Assembly (NCBI GenBank): GCA_027886175.1
Contig: JAJNNQ010000013.1
Coordinates: 2,170,001 to 2,234,000, forward strand
From: Phylloscopus collybita
Lineage: Eukaryota > Chordata > Aves > Passeriformes > Phylloscopidae
DNA length: 64,000 bases
Direction of reading: 5' to 3'
Below, piece after piece: positions 13,917 to 25,000 of the stretch. The notes under the pieces were generated by a model. It saw nothing but the letters and a program-made list of their open reading frames with translations, was not told where the DNA came from and did not search any database. The translations under genes and the position numbers were made by a program. How positions within the stretch are numbered: position 1 is the stretch's first letter; each line of letters opens with the position of its first letter.

Positions 13917-15192
13917 ATATGATGCTCCACAGCCCTCCACTTCACAGTCCTACACTGCCCATCCTGCCAGCCATAAGCTTAGTTCCCAGCTCTTGCTTAT
14001 GAGTCCCATACCTCTATTTTTCAGCATACTGCTCACATTAATTTTATGAGATCTCTGCATAGGTCTGAAAGCTGGCCTATGTTGAATCACATTTAATAGG
14101 GCCAACAGCACATGCAGCTCAATTTTTTTTTTTTAAGCTCAGATGTGTGTTTCTGTGTCTGTTTGCCCTCTTACCCTCTTCATTTCTCAATATGCTGCAA
14201 TTAAATTAATGAGTGAGACTTCCAGATTCCCAGCTCTGCAATTTTAACTGCAGGACTTGGCTACACTGACTTCACATGCTTGCTCTATTGTCTGGTCATG
14301 AAGATCTGCTAATCTGATCATGAACCCAATCTGAAACCCTGATACTTTGCTCCTTACCTTTCACAACTTTATCTAATTTTATTTTAATTTTCTTTTTTTT
14401 CATGACTTGATTTATAAATCACAAATGAAAATGAAAAATAAAAGAATAAAAAAAAACCTAACACTTGTTTTGAGACCTTTGAAGTGCTGAAATGCATCTT
14501 ACAAGCAGCAAATGCTTTTTGGATGAAAACCTAGAAACTTGAACAGACATTTGGCAGTCTTCTGTCAACTAGCCAGGCACTGGTGAAGCATGTACCAAGA
14601 ATACCCATCTGAGCTGAATTTCATTTACTAGTAAACTATGTTTTTACTAAGGAGGAAAAAGGGAACCTGAGAAAGAGTTAAGAATTTCCTCTTTTCTCAT
14701 TACTGGTGACCTTCCATTAGTCACTGAAAATGAAACGGCTTGTAATGGGATCTTGTGGTTTCCATGGCTCTAAAAAAGCCATTTTTACGAGGTTGCTGCT
14801 TGATGACTCTGATGAGTCACACCTCATGAAAACAAAGAAAAAAAAAGGCAGATGTGAGAGCAGCCAGCTCCAGCAGTCAGGGGCATATGAATGGTTCTCA
14901 GAGGCCTGTCTCAGTGAGGAGCACTGTCAAAGGCTGGGGAACAGGTCCACCCTGGTCTCAGAGGTCCAAGCCAGCACTGCTGGGGATGCTGCCAATACAT
15001 GCTCACTCAGTGTCGGGGAGAACAAGTGGAGCCACGTTTACAAAAACGCTAAGGAGGAACAGAGGCAACTTCTTGGCACACACTTGGATTTTTTGGAAGC
15101 AGCTGTATCAGACAGCACAGCAGCCATCACAAAATTACACTTTTCTCTCTCTTACTATGGTTTACTATAGCACCCACAGTAAATTCTAGACT

Positions 15193-15375
15193 CATAGAAT
15201 CATTTAAGGTTGAAAAGACATCTGAGATCAAGTCCAACCATTAACCCAGCACTGTCAAGTCCATGTCTAAAAGCATGTCCCCAAGCATCACATCTACACT
15301 TCTTTTAAATACCTCCAGGGATGGTGACTCAATCACTTCCCTGGGCAGCTTGTTCCACTGCCTGACCCTTCATTG
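15193..15375 (-). mobile_element. CR1 LINE 3' fragment, inverted
   Basis: The plus strand begins TCATAGAATCATTTAAGGTT, the reverse complement of the CR1 3' end. It continues through the recognisable segments CCTCCAGGGATGGTGACTCA and CTTCCCTGGGCAGCTTGTTC. It stops after about 180 bp, so the copy is strongly 5'-truncated. It sits 430 bp from another CR1 piece in the opposite orientation, which points to two independent insertions. Confidence 0.95.
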
Positions 15376-15807
15376 CCCAAACCTGGACACACTCAAGTAC
15401 CTCATATCCAGAAAAAATAAAACACCCAGAAGAAAATTAAAAGGGTAAAAAAGCAACTCCCCCTGTTTCCACCATCACCAAAATGATTTCAGAACCATCA
15501 TGCTACCTTAAAGGTTTTGGATAAGTTACACCCAGCTATTTTGCATGTACTGCACACATTAACTGATGTGATAACGTTCACTCGCAGCTGCTCTATGTTA
15601 AGTGTACCTACCTGTAATATCTATCCAAAAGATGGAATTTCTTTTTAGGAGGAACTTAATACAGTAACACTCCAATGATATATGGGACAGAGGCCTTGAA
15701 CTATTTAATATTATGGAAAATTTTAAATACTTTTATAGAAACCAGCCACTTGAATTCAAACAATTTCTGCTGATGACTGGAGCAGAAATAATATTCCTCC
15801 AGCTTCA

Positions 15808-15996
15808 AGAATGGCAGCAAGGAAAATCTGAGGAACTACAGACTGGTCAACTTCCTAATCTCTAGAAAGCTGATGGAGGCAACTGTCCTGAAAAGCATTT
15901 GCAAACACATGAAGGCTGAGAATGTGATGGGCAACAGTCAGCATGGATTTAGAAAGGAAAAATCTTGTTTAATCAATCTAGTAGCCTTGTACAATG
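15808..15996 (+). mobile_element. CR1 LINE fragment from the reverse-transcriptase ORF (decayed)
   Basis: The plus strand matches the CR1 ORF2 segment just before and within the reverse transcriptase core. Translation from about 15873 gives KHMKAENVMGNSQHGFRKEK, which corresponds to the CR1 motif with SQHGF followed by a lysine-rich stretch. Immediately upstream is the family's GAGGAACTACAGACTGGTCA-type sequence. The fragment has neither end of the element and carries many substitutions. It is a fossil, not an active gene. Confidence 0.88.
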
Positions 15997-16396
15997 TCAT
16001 ACACTTCCTTTGGATGTCTGAATTCAGTTTGGCACTCCTTGCTCATGCATACAGGCTTCCTGCCACTTTTGCTTGATTTCCTGTGCTTTCAGATGGTCCT
16101 TTCCTCAGCACTCATCACTCCTGGACTCCTTTTCTCTTTGCAGCCATATTCCATAGGATTCTTCCAAGCAGATCTCTGAAGGAATTGTTATGAATGAGTG
16201 TTAAGAGATCGCTTAAAGAATCATTTGCAAAGGTATCAGTAAAAACAGATTTGATATAAAAGTGACAGCACAACAAATTTTGTTGGAAAGAATCACTCTG
16301 CTACTTACTAAATGGCTAAGGCACACTGAGGAAAGGCAACTAACTAAAATCCCAAGTCAATCAATCCAAACCAAAATAAACCAAAAATTGTGCATG

Positions 16397-16414
16397 AGTG
16401 TGTGTGTGTGTGTG
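16397..16414 (+). repeat. Short (TG)n microsatellite
   Basis: An alternating GTGTGTGTGTG run just after TGCATGA. Short and simple. Confidence 0.8.
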
Positions 16415-16820
16415 ACAAAAGGATAGAAAGGGTAAGGATAAAAAGGAATATGGTCTTAAGGCCTGATATCACTCAACAGCATTTGAACTTAGCAGTACTT
16501 AAACTTAACAACATTTAACTTAAACTTAACACTTCAACAACGGAATCATACAGGATGTACTGTATCACAACAGTAACTTATTTATAGGCCTAACTTACTT
16601 ACATATCTGAAGTACTTAAGAATCAAAGAGAGCAGCATTTCTCCCATATTTGATGTACCATATGCACGCTTGCATGCACACAGACATAAGGAGCCTGCAT
16701 AGGGTACCTATAAAAAATTCTCCTCAAAGGTAGGAATACTTTGGAAGCCTTTGCATCTACTCAGTGGGCAAGAGTCGAGGCTCAAGGAGTGGGCTTCAAG
16801 ATCTGTCCTTGTTTGGCAAT

Positions 16821-16859
16821 CCTCTGAGTGTAGCAAACCTGAGAGGCCCCACTCAGAGG
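16821..16859. other. Perfect 10-bp inverted repeat (hairpin)
   Basis: CCTCTGAGTG at 16821-16830 is matched exactly by CACTCAGAGG at 16850-16859 with a 19-base loop. The stem is shorter than a microRNA precursor would need. No gene is associated with it. Confidence 0.5.
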
Positions 16860-17817
16860 GAGGTTGCTGGCCACAGCCCTTTGCTGTCTAGGAGAGCTCA
16901 AAGGTTGGACTGCCCTTAATAGGGCTGCAAGAAAGTGGGCTTTAGTCATAACCATGTTTCATCCTGGCTGCACTTCGGGTCAAAAATTTTCTTTGAAAGT
17001 GTGAGAACAAGAACATTATAACATTAAGGAAAAAAAAAAGTTTCCAAGGCTGTTCATAAAATAAAAAAGCAGGGACTGGTTAAAGAGCCAAAGTTTTGGA
17101 AGCAGAAAGTGTTTCTGATAAGCTCAAGAGGAGCTGAGCCCAGGTGCTCTTTGTCAAGGTTGAGGCCTAAGGAGCATTACTTAGATCACACCATGGCCTG
17201 AAAGAGAGGGGGCAAGGGGAGGATGCACCACTACAGGAATGTATTTTGCTCTCCTGAAATCCAGGGCTGTGATCCTGCTTTGCAGCCTGCTCCCTCCTCT
17301 TAGGGTCTTCAACTCCACAGCCCCATGGTCCCTGCAGGCAAGTCTGCCTCCGGCGCTCATGTCACCAACCAGTTCTTCCTTGTTCATAGAATCAGGTCCA
17401 GCAAAGAACCTTTTCTCGTTCACTCCTTGTTACTTGTTTGTACAGCATCATATCTTTGCTCAATACTGTTCTGCGTCGATGGAAATCTCCCTGTGTACAC
17501 TGTTTTGAGTTTGCAGCATTGACAGTGAAAGCTGTTCTCAGTAGGCACGAATGCCAGGAAGCCACATGCTGCTTCACTTTGTTTCCTGACTGTACCAGCA
17601 TAACTCTTAAAAATGAGACTTTTGGCACAAATAACCACAATTGCACTGACAGGATATTCTATCATCACTGTGTAAAATGTGATGTTTAGTGAAAACTCTG
17701 CCGGATGTATCTTTATAATTATTCACACAAAGAAAATCAAATAAAAGAGGAGCGTTAAGGTTCCCATTCAGAAAAGCACTGAATATTCCTTCTAAGCTCT
17801 TTTTTATACCAACCTGA

Positions 17818-17871
17818 GTTTGGCAAAATATTAGCATGTGTTAGCATGCATGTTTGGCAAAAGTTAGCATG
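17818..17871 (+). repeat. Imperfect local duplication
   Basis: GTTTGGCAAAATATTAGCATG at 17818-17837 recurs as GTTTGGCAAAAGTTAGCATG at 17852-17871, with a further GTTAGCATG between them. A small local duplication with no known role. Confidence 0.6.
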
Positions 17872-20800
17872 CTCAAGCCCTCTGTCTAATGTAAGGTTAA
17901 TAGAAGTTAAGATGTTTTACCATCCTCCTTCATCTCTACCATGAGATTCTAAACATTCCTTAAAATATCGCCTCTGCAGCAGTGTCAACAGAAAGCAATC
18001 ATTTTGGCTGCCCAAACTGAAATACCTAAGAGAGAGAGCCTTTGTTTCCAAGGATAGGAGCCCAAAACTCTGAACACAAGACAGTTTTAAAGGCATTTAA
18101 CTGGAGTTCCAAAAAAACAAAGGCAAGGAAAATCACTAAATAGTTATGAAAAGCAGTCTGTAACTTCAGTGTTGCCTGATTTTTAATGGTTGAAAATTGG
18201 AATCTTAATGTTATAGTAATAGTACATTTTTACATTTTCAGTAGAAACAGATGGAATAATGTTGCTCATGTTATGCCAACACTATGTTGTTACTTAGTCT
18301 TTATTAAAATTGCTCCAAGGCAAAAAAACTGTATGCACAAAGGTAAGGGGTGGAGAAAGTTGGCAACTGCTTTGGACGTTCAGGCTTGAGTCCTTTAACT
18401 CTGAGCCAGCTCTGTGCTTCATTCAGAAATCCCCACAGCTTCATGAAGAGTGAAGTGGAAGGGAAGCTGGGTGCAGGGTACTGAGTGAACTGTGTCCGTG
18501 AGACCCTTGTCCTGCCAAAGGCAGTGGGGACACACAAATAAAAAGGAACAACAGGAGAAGGGCCAGCCTATACAAAATTAAGAAAACTAAGCTTCACAAC
18601 TTAAAACAGCAGAGAGAAGTATGAGAAGAATGAGATGTAAAGGACATTATTGAATTATCATCAGCTTATCTTTAAATCAAGGAAAATCCCCCAAACTTTC
18701 CTTCCCTATCTTGCTCAGAAATTAATCCCAGTTCTGACAAATGGGATGCCGAGCACCTGTGTGTGTGCATACATATATACATGTGTCTTGAATATGTGCT
18801 TCTACAGTATGATCCACAGCCACTGAATCAGATGGAACCATTCCCATTTGGCTTCACTAGGTTTTGGATCAAGTCCCCAAACTCTGTGATTTAGCTTTGG
18901 GTAAAAAAAAAAAAGAAGACAATAAAATGCCAGATTAATTCGCATTCTGAAAAATCTGAGCTGATCTGCTGTGAGAGTTGGGGGAGGGGGGAAAAAAAGA
19001 CCCCAAAACCTGAACCAAAACAACCCCCTTCCAACTTTTAATTTTCCAACCATGTAAATGCCCTCAACTAACTAACATTGATTTCCCTTTGCTTATATTA
19101 AGAACTTTTATGTCCCAAAAGGAAGCAGTAAAAACATTTCCATGATAACCATAAAGATCACTGAAAAGAAAATAAAGTTTTCTGTTTCATTACCTTTTCT
19201 GTGTGGTAATCAATTACAGAGGAAGAACAGTACAGGTTCAATTAAGTAACTAAATAAAAAGGAATTAAAAGCCACAGGAGTTCTTTATTTTACTTATGTT
19301 CAAGTAAGGTCCAACTCCAGGCCCCATTGACTTGTTTGTACCACATAAAGGGGTTTAATTTCTATGAACCAGTCTGTCAGCATTAGCTGATCATAATTAG
19401 GGAAATGGGGTTAGAGAAAACAGAGGTACTGAAAATAGCTTTTCCCAAGTGTAACCTTCCCTCCTCTCTGCTTCTTTCCAAATGGGATTATCCTGGGCTC
19501 TCAGCACACAGCAAAGTAAAAATGAACCGCTCAGCAAAACAAAGGTTTTTCCTTTGAAACATAAGATACAACTCAGGAAAACATTGAATGCTCTGTCCCA
19601 AATTAGCAAGTGTCTGAGCACATGCTCACCTTTAAGCACTTGCTTAGATGTTACACTGACTTCAGGTTTAGCATCTGCTTAAAAAAGCTCTCTGTGTCTT
19701 GCAGAATTGCAAGTTCATTCTAAGTGGTGAGAGATTCATTTAAAAAGGAAATATGATTTTTTTTTTTTTTTTAGAACTTGAAAAAAAATAGCTGTGGGTT
19801 TGGTTTTGGATTTCTTATTTTGAAGTCTGGGTTCTTATTTTAGGCAAATAACTCATGACTTCATTATAGACAGTCAGCTTCACATGGGCAAAAACAAAGC
19901 TCCTGGAGACGTATGCAGTATTAAATTTGTGCAGATAGCTGAATGGAAAATTTCAGAGGAACTGGCACCTATGGGATGCTTTGCCAATGGAAAGCAGTTC
20001 TGTGGGAATCTTGGATAACATATACATAACACACACACGAAGAAAAAATAACCACAGGAAAATAAGGCATTTTACTTCAGGCAATAGCAGAAATTTTAGA
20101 GATTCTAATGAAGCCATTGTTTCATCCACAACCTTTACACACACTGACTGGGACTCATCACCTCTAACCCCTGAAGCCTCATAGTCACTTGTCCCAGGCT
20201 ATGCCAGCCATATGAGTGGGTGACTGGGGGTGGCACCTAGAGGGGCAAATGGACTGTCTCTGGCACAGCATGGCACACCAAAGGAACCAAAATGTCTTTC
20301 CATCTTCTCAGTCTGTCCTTGAACCTGCAATACACCGGCTCAGCTTCATCAGGGACCTGTGGCATCCCTGTTCAGCCATAGTTCACTGTCCCCCTCTGCA
20401 GCAGGGGCCCTCATGGCTCAACATGCCTGCAGCCAGCCCTCCTTCCCACCCTCTCTGGCCATCAATTAAAGAAGAGCCCAAGGCAAGAAAGCACCACCCC
20501 TGGTATGGCAGCTGATGCTCCACCAAGCATTCAACCAGGTCATATAGAGAAAAAGAGAGATTGTACCATCATGTTTCATGAGCAGTCAGTAGCATTGTAC
20601 GTATGACCAAGAGCTGCACCTCCAAAGGGCACAACATGAAAAAAAATCACTCTCAGAAATCCGTTTGCAAAAAGATAGCTCGGTATTGCTCATAATTTAA
20701 GCCACGCTGTTTCACTGCCAAAATATTCAACAAATTTCTTTTTTGGGCTGCTCATTTTTCATTTCTTCAGGCTACGTTTAACCAAGTAATCTCCCTATAA

Positions 20801-21329
20801 ATCCTGGCTCCTGCTGCCATTCACAATGCAGTGGGTCTTGTTTAGAAATTCTTAGAATCGGTGCATTCCTGATACATGACAATCCTTTGACTTCTTCCCT
20901 TTTGAAAGGAACAAAATGGAAATCAGTCCTTCTCCAAGTTTATCAGAAGGGCAGCCAAACACTGATGTTATACAGTAAGATCTTGTACTGGGAACTAGAC
21001 AGCTATTTTAATCAGCAGGCTTATTTCACATCTGTCAAGGACAGTATATTTAGAACTGGACAAGCTATTTCTTTACTGCACCTCTGATCTAAAAAAATGA
21101 CCCAAGCACAGCAGTTCTCTCATAGACTCTTACACACTTTGGCAAACCCTTGTGGAAGAGTTTAGATAACACACCAGCTATCCACGGGGCCAGGATTTAA
21201 AAACAGTAAATAAGTATCTATGGCCCACAGAGCTGGAGCCATCACCACTGTTTATTCAATCATGGCTATTTAATCATACCTTCTAGGCACCATCAGATTT
21301 GAGTGAATTACTCAGGTCAAGGCACCTAA

Positions 21330-21334
21330 ATAAG
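21330..21334. repeat. Left target-site duplication of the solo LTR
   Basis: ATAAG directly precedes the LTR's TGTCTTGG and is repeated exactly at 22083-22087 after its CCAAGACA. The intact duplication shows a single insertion event with both edges preserved. Confidence 0.9.
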
Positions 21335-22082
21335 TGTCTTGGGTTGTGGAGCCACAGGTGTGTATTCTATTTCATTTGTTAAAAACAGTTGGAGAGATGT
21401 TTTTCTTTATCTCTTGTAGCTCTGTGGGGGGAGGGGGGTGGATGCCTTCTGATAATGGGCCAACTGTTAAAACCAGGTGGGACAGTGTTTCTTATCTCTT
21501 TCACCACCCATCCTCCCTCCAGGGGGAAATGTTCTGCTGATGGGCCATTAAGGCTCACCAAGGACAGGACACATTCCATCATCCCATTGTGAGATGCTCC
21601 ACCCAGTGGGGGGAGCCAACCATTCCTACCTGGATAAAAACTGAGACATAGGAACACAAAGGCATCTAGCTTCACCCAACTTCTGGGAGGAAGACTGGAC
21701 TCTTCTCACCACCACTGGACCCTTGTTCTACAGGATCATCTCTACTCCACCAGAACCACCTCTGCAATTCCAGGAGGACTCACTTTTGGACTGCTTCCAA
21801 CACCCTGACCAACAGGGTGTCAGGTTGTAGCTCTGACTCTGTCAGGGTTTTCCAAAATTGTTGTTTGTTTGCTGGTTTGGGTTGGGTGGTTTCGGTTTTT
21901 TTTCTACTACATTTGTATTGTTAATATTCCTAGTAAAGAACTGTTATTCCTATTCCCAAATCTTTCCCTGAAAGCTCTTAATTGCAAAATTATAATTTGG
22001 CAGGGGTGAGGGGTTTACATTCCTCATTCTAAGGGAAACTCCAGCTTTCCCTGGCAGATACCTTTCTTTCCAAACCAAGACA
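21335..22082 (+). mobile_element. Solo LTR of an endogenous retrovirus (ERVL-like, passerine group)
   Basis: The 748-bp element begins TGTCTTGG and ends CCAAGACA, a perfect 8-base terminal inverted repeat with TG...CA ends. It is flanked by an identical 5-bp duplication, ATAAG, at 21330-21334 and 22083-22087. Inside are a TATA-like GATAAAAA at 21633-21640 and an AGTAAA polyadenylation-type signal at 21932-21937, both in plus orientation. No gag, pol or env sequence adjoins it, so it is a solo LTR left by recombination. The sequence resembles, from memory, an LTR group common in songbirds. The 5-bp duplication fits class III (ERVL-like) elements, but the class is not proven. Confidence 0.9.
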
Positions 22083-22087
22083 ATAAG
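22083..22087. repeat. Right target-site duplication of the solo LTR
   Basis: ATAAG directly follows the LTR end and matches the copy at 21330-21334. Confidence 0.9.
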
Positions 22088-25000
22088 ACAAGCTCTTTTG
22101 TCACTGCTTACCCACCCAGAGTAAAGCATATGTGAACATGATGGAAGTGATGACCTCTGAGCAACTGACAGCAAACAGAGCAGGAAAGCTCTCCTGAGAC
22201 AGAAGGAAGGAAAAGCTTCTTTAAGCTATCCTTCCCAGCCATGCCAGCAGGCAGTACTACAGCGGACTGCCAGCCTTTTCAGAAGCGCATGTGCCCTCTT
22301 TGAGCGTCAAAAGAAGCAGAAAGATTTTGTAAAGACCTTGCCTCCAAACCAGCTGTCCTTACCACAGTGCAAAGGTGAGAAAAGCTAGGTGGCAACCAGC
22401 CTCTGCTTAAAATTCAGGCTTTTTGGTTAGTTGATAAAACAGGAATGGAGCAGATGTGAAAACAGGGTCCTTAGTGAGTGCTGGCAGGAAAAAGAGTCTG
22501 CAGTGTCTGCAGAGATGACTGGGAAATGTCCATTTAGGACAGTAAGAAGTCATTCCATGTCCCACTGCTTGGCTAGAAACACCAAAACCAGTGTGGATTT
22601 AGCCACCAGAAACAAATTGCTACTGCAATGCTGTTGATTTAATATTCCACTCTTCATTGCAAGAAGTTTTCTTTCTTTTTAATCAGCCATTTGGATGATA
22701 ATAAAAGGATTAAAAATGAAAGCCTTAGTATCCAGCATGTTCTAAGATACCAGAAACCTTACCATCAGCCTCACCCAGCCTGCCATATGCCTCGTCTCAC
22801 CAGCTGGAGCTCTGGGCTACAACCAGAAGAGGAGATGCTTGTGCTATGAACAACAAAGGTCTTTGCAGCCTGTGCACTGCCTGCAGGGACTACAGCTTGT
22901 CTGCTGCAGCTTGGGCACAGGGCTGCCTTTAATGTCAAGGCAAAACACAGACAGTTGGCACTGTATCATTTTCCCATTCTCCTCGCTAGGAGCTGAAGAG
23001 CTTGGATTTGGGACCTCCTGTAATCAAAAATCTAGATCTAAGAGCCATTTGGACTTGCATCCTATTGATAGTAAGGCAGTGAGAGGAAGCATCACCCTCT
23101 GCACTCATGCAGACTGTCTGTCCTTTGAAGGACTTCTCAGAAGGCTTTGATAAGCATTAGAGTAGTAATAAAATACTGAAGCACAATGCAATCTGAACCA
23201 ATCACCACCAAACAGAGTCTACAAGGACTTCCATATACTTCCTACTTCACCGCTCTTCTACTTTTTTATGTTTTATGGGAAGAAGAAAAATAAAGCTAAG
23301 TTAGGAGTTATTGTTTGGGATATGTCAGTGGACAAACTGCTTAGTAAGGCTGAAATTAAATGACCTGGTCATTCACCACACAACCACCCAGGGACTGCTC
23401 CAGACCCACCCACCACAACTCTTCAGGGTACCCCTCTCTAACTGCTGTTCAGTGAGAACTGCAGAGAGACCACGGCAGATAACCACCTGTCAAAAAATGC
23501 AGGAGCATTAAAACAAAAAAAAACCCAGAAAACCAACTCTATGCCTCCTGCTCTCATCATAAGCCATAGAAGCTTAACAAATCCCAGGGGAAAATGCCTT
23601 TATGACCCTCAGAAGCTTGTGTTCCTCTAGGGTGCTGAAGACAACAAAAAAACCCACCTGCTAGCCTGAGCTGAGGAATAAATCCAACCTGATCCAACTA
23701 GCAATGTCACCAGGAGAATGACAATCTGTCAAAACACCTCCCTTGCCTTCCCCTTGCAGTCTCATCCCTAGGCTTGCCCTGGAGGGGACAGCAGTATTGT
23801 CCCTTGCCTCACCTGAGGCAGCATAAGCCTCAGCCCTGGACTGCTCTGTTCAGCAAGGCCCTGGCTTTGGCCTCTTGGAGGGCTGCAATGCAAACCTGCA
23901 CTTCTGCTGTTGATTTAATATTACACTCCTCTGCTCCCTCTCCTTTTCCTGCACATCAGTCCTTCCTATCTCCTTCCCATCTTGCTATTCATCCACTTTA
24001 CCTAGACAGATTACAGCTACATGGTCATGGGAGTCACCCTTCACCCTCTCTATGGAAGTGCAACACAAAGTGTCACCTACATTTCAGTGACTTTATTATA
24101 CTGCAGCTGCAAACTGCAGTCTCAGGATCAACAGCTGGGGTCCTAACCGCTTCCTCCAACACCCATCCAAGCTGAAGTTGTTTTAAAAATAATCTGTCAC
24201 TGGCAAGAGGTACAATGCAAGGTAGCAAAATACCATTTCCTCCATTAATGCCTGTGGAGTTCTAACATTCTTGCCATAATCCGCCTGCAGATGTACCATA
24301 GGTATTGAGAAAGAGCTCAGAGCCTCAAAAGAATCAGGAAATGACCACTTTCTGGGGTACAGAGTCAGCTTGTTTTGTACAAACTGTCTGGCTCACTAAG
24401 ACAGTCTTGTCTAAGACTTGCCAGCCAAGCGATATGAGCCACTGATGTACGTCTGGAAAATATTTATGATAAAAATTATGGTTGCAAAAAGAATAGCAAG
24501 TAAGTAGCTGATCCAGCTGGCATGCAAATTGCACATAATGTTTATCAGCACAAATATGTTCTTCAGCACTGGCACCTAGTCCTTCTGGGGAACAGTAGGT
24601 ACTCAGGGATCTTTGTGACCGTTAAGCAGTTGGGTTTCCTGCAGCCCTGATAATAAATTTATTCCTGTCTTCTGTAAAACAGGAGAGGGTGTTTAACCAT
24701 CTATCATACATTCTGTCAGAGCAGCATCAGGGGTTTTTCCATCTCAGAGTGCATCAGGGCCAGTGAGGCACTTGAGGCCTTGGACTTAACTGGTGTTTCA
24801 TCAAGACAGTGCAACACCTTGCGAGTTTATCAAGCCCCTGGCACTGGGTAGAAGAATGCTCAGCAAAATCACTGTCAAAACAGAGCAAGTGGGCATCATT
24901 TTAAAGTACATCCCATCTCTGACATCACTCTGCCTAAGCAAGCTCTACAGCAGCCAAGTTGCATTGAAAAGGGACTTTCCCGGAGCAAAGGCAATGCCAT

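Larger units (their letters stand above)
1..15192. other. Intergenic, no gene recognised
   Basis: AT-rich DNA with only short chance reading frames; the longest, 146 codons on the plus strand from 14730, shows no motif or family likeness. No CR1 or LTR copy was recognised here. Besides the purine tract (2397), the G-quadruplex motif (6117) and the inverted NKX-like site (13897), I see nothing assignable. Unique, CR1-free stretches such as 13850-14350 could be conserved noncoding DNA, but that cannot be judged without an alignment. Confidence 0.6.
15997..21329. other. Intergenic, no gene recognised
   Basis: Unique AT-rich sequence between a CR1 fossil and the solo LTR. It contains a short TG microsatellite, a 10-bp hairpin and a small duplication. 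No reading frame here exceeds 100 codons and none resembles a known protein. Confidence 0.6.

Noticed and set aside
14730..15170. 146-codon plus-strand reading frame
   Set aside because: No motif, and another open frame of 111 codons overlaps it on the same strand. Likely chance.
15873..16076. 67-codon reading frame that looks like a protein
   Set aside because: Its first 40 or so residues are decayed CR1 reverse-transcriptase sequence, not a host gene.
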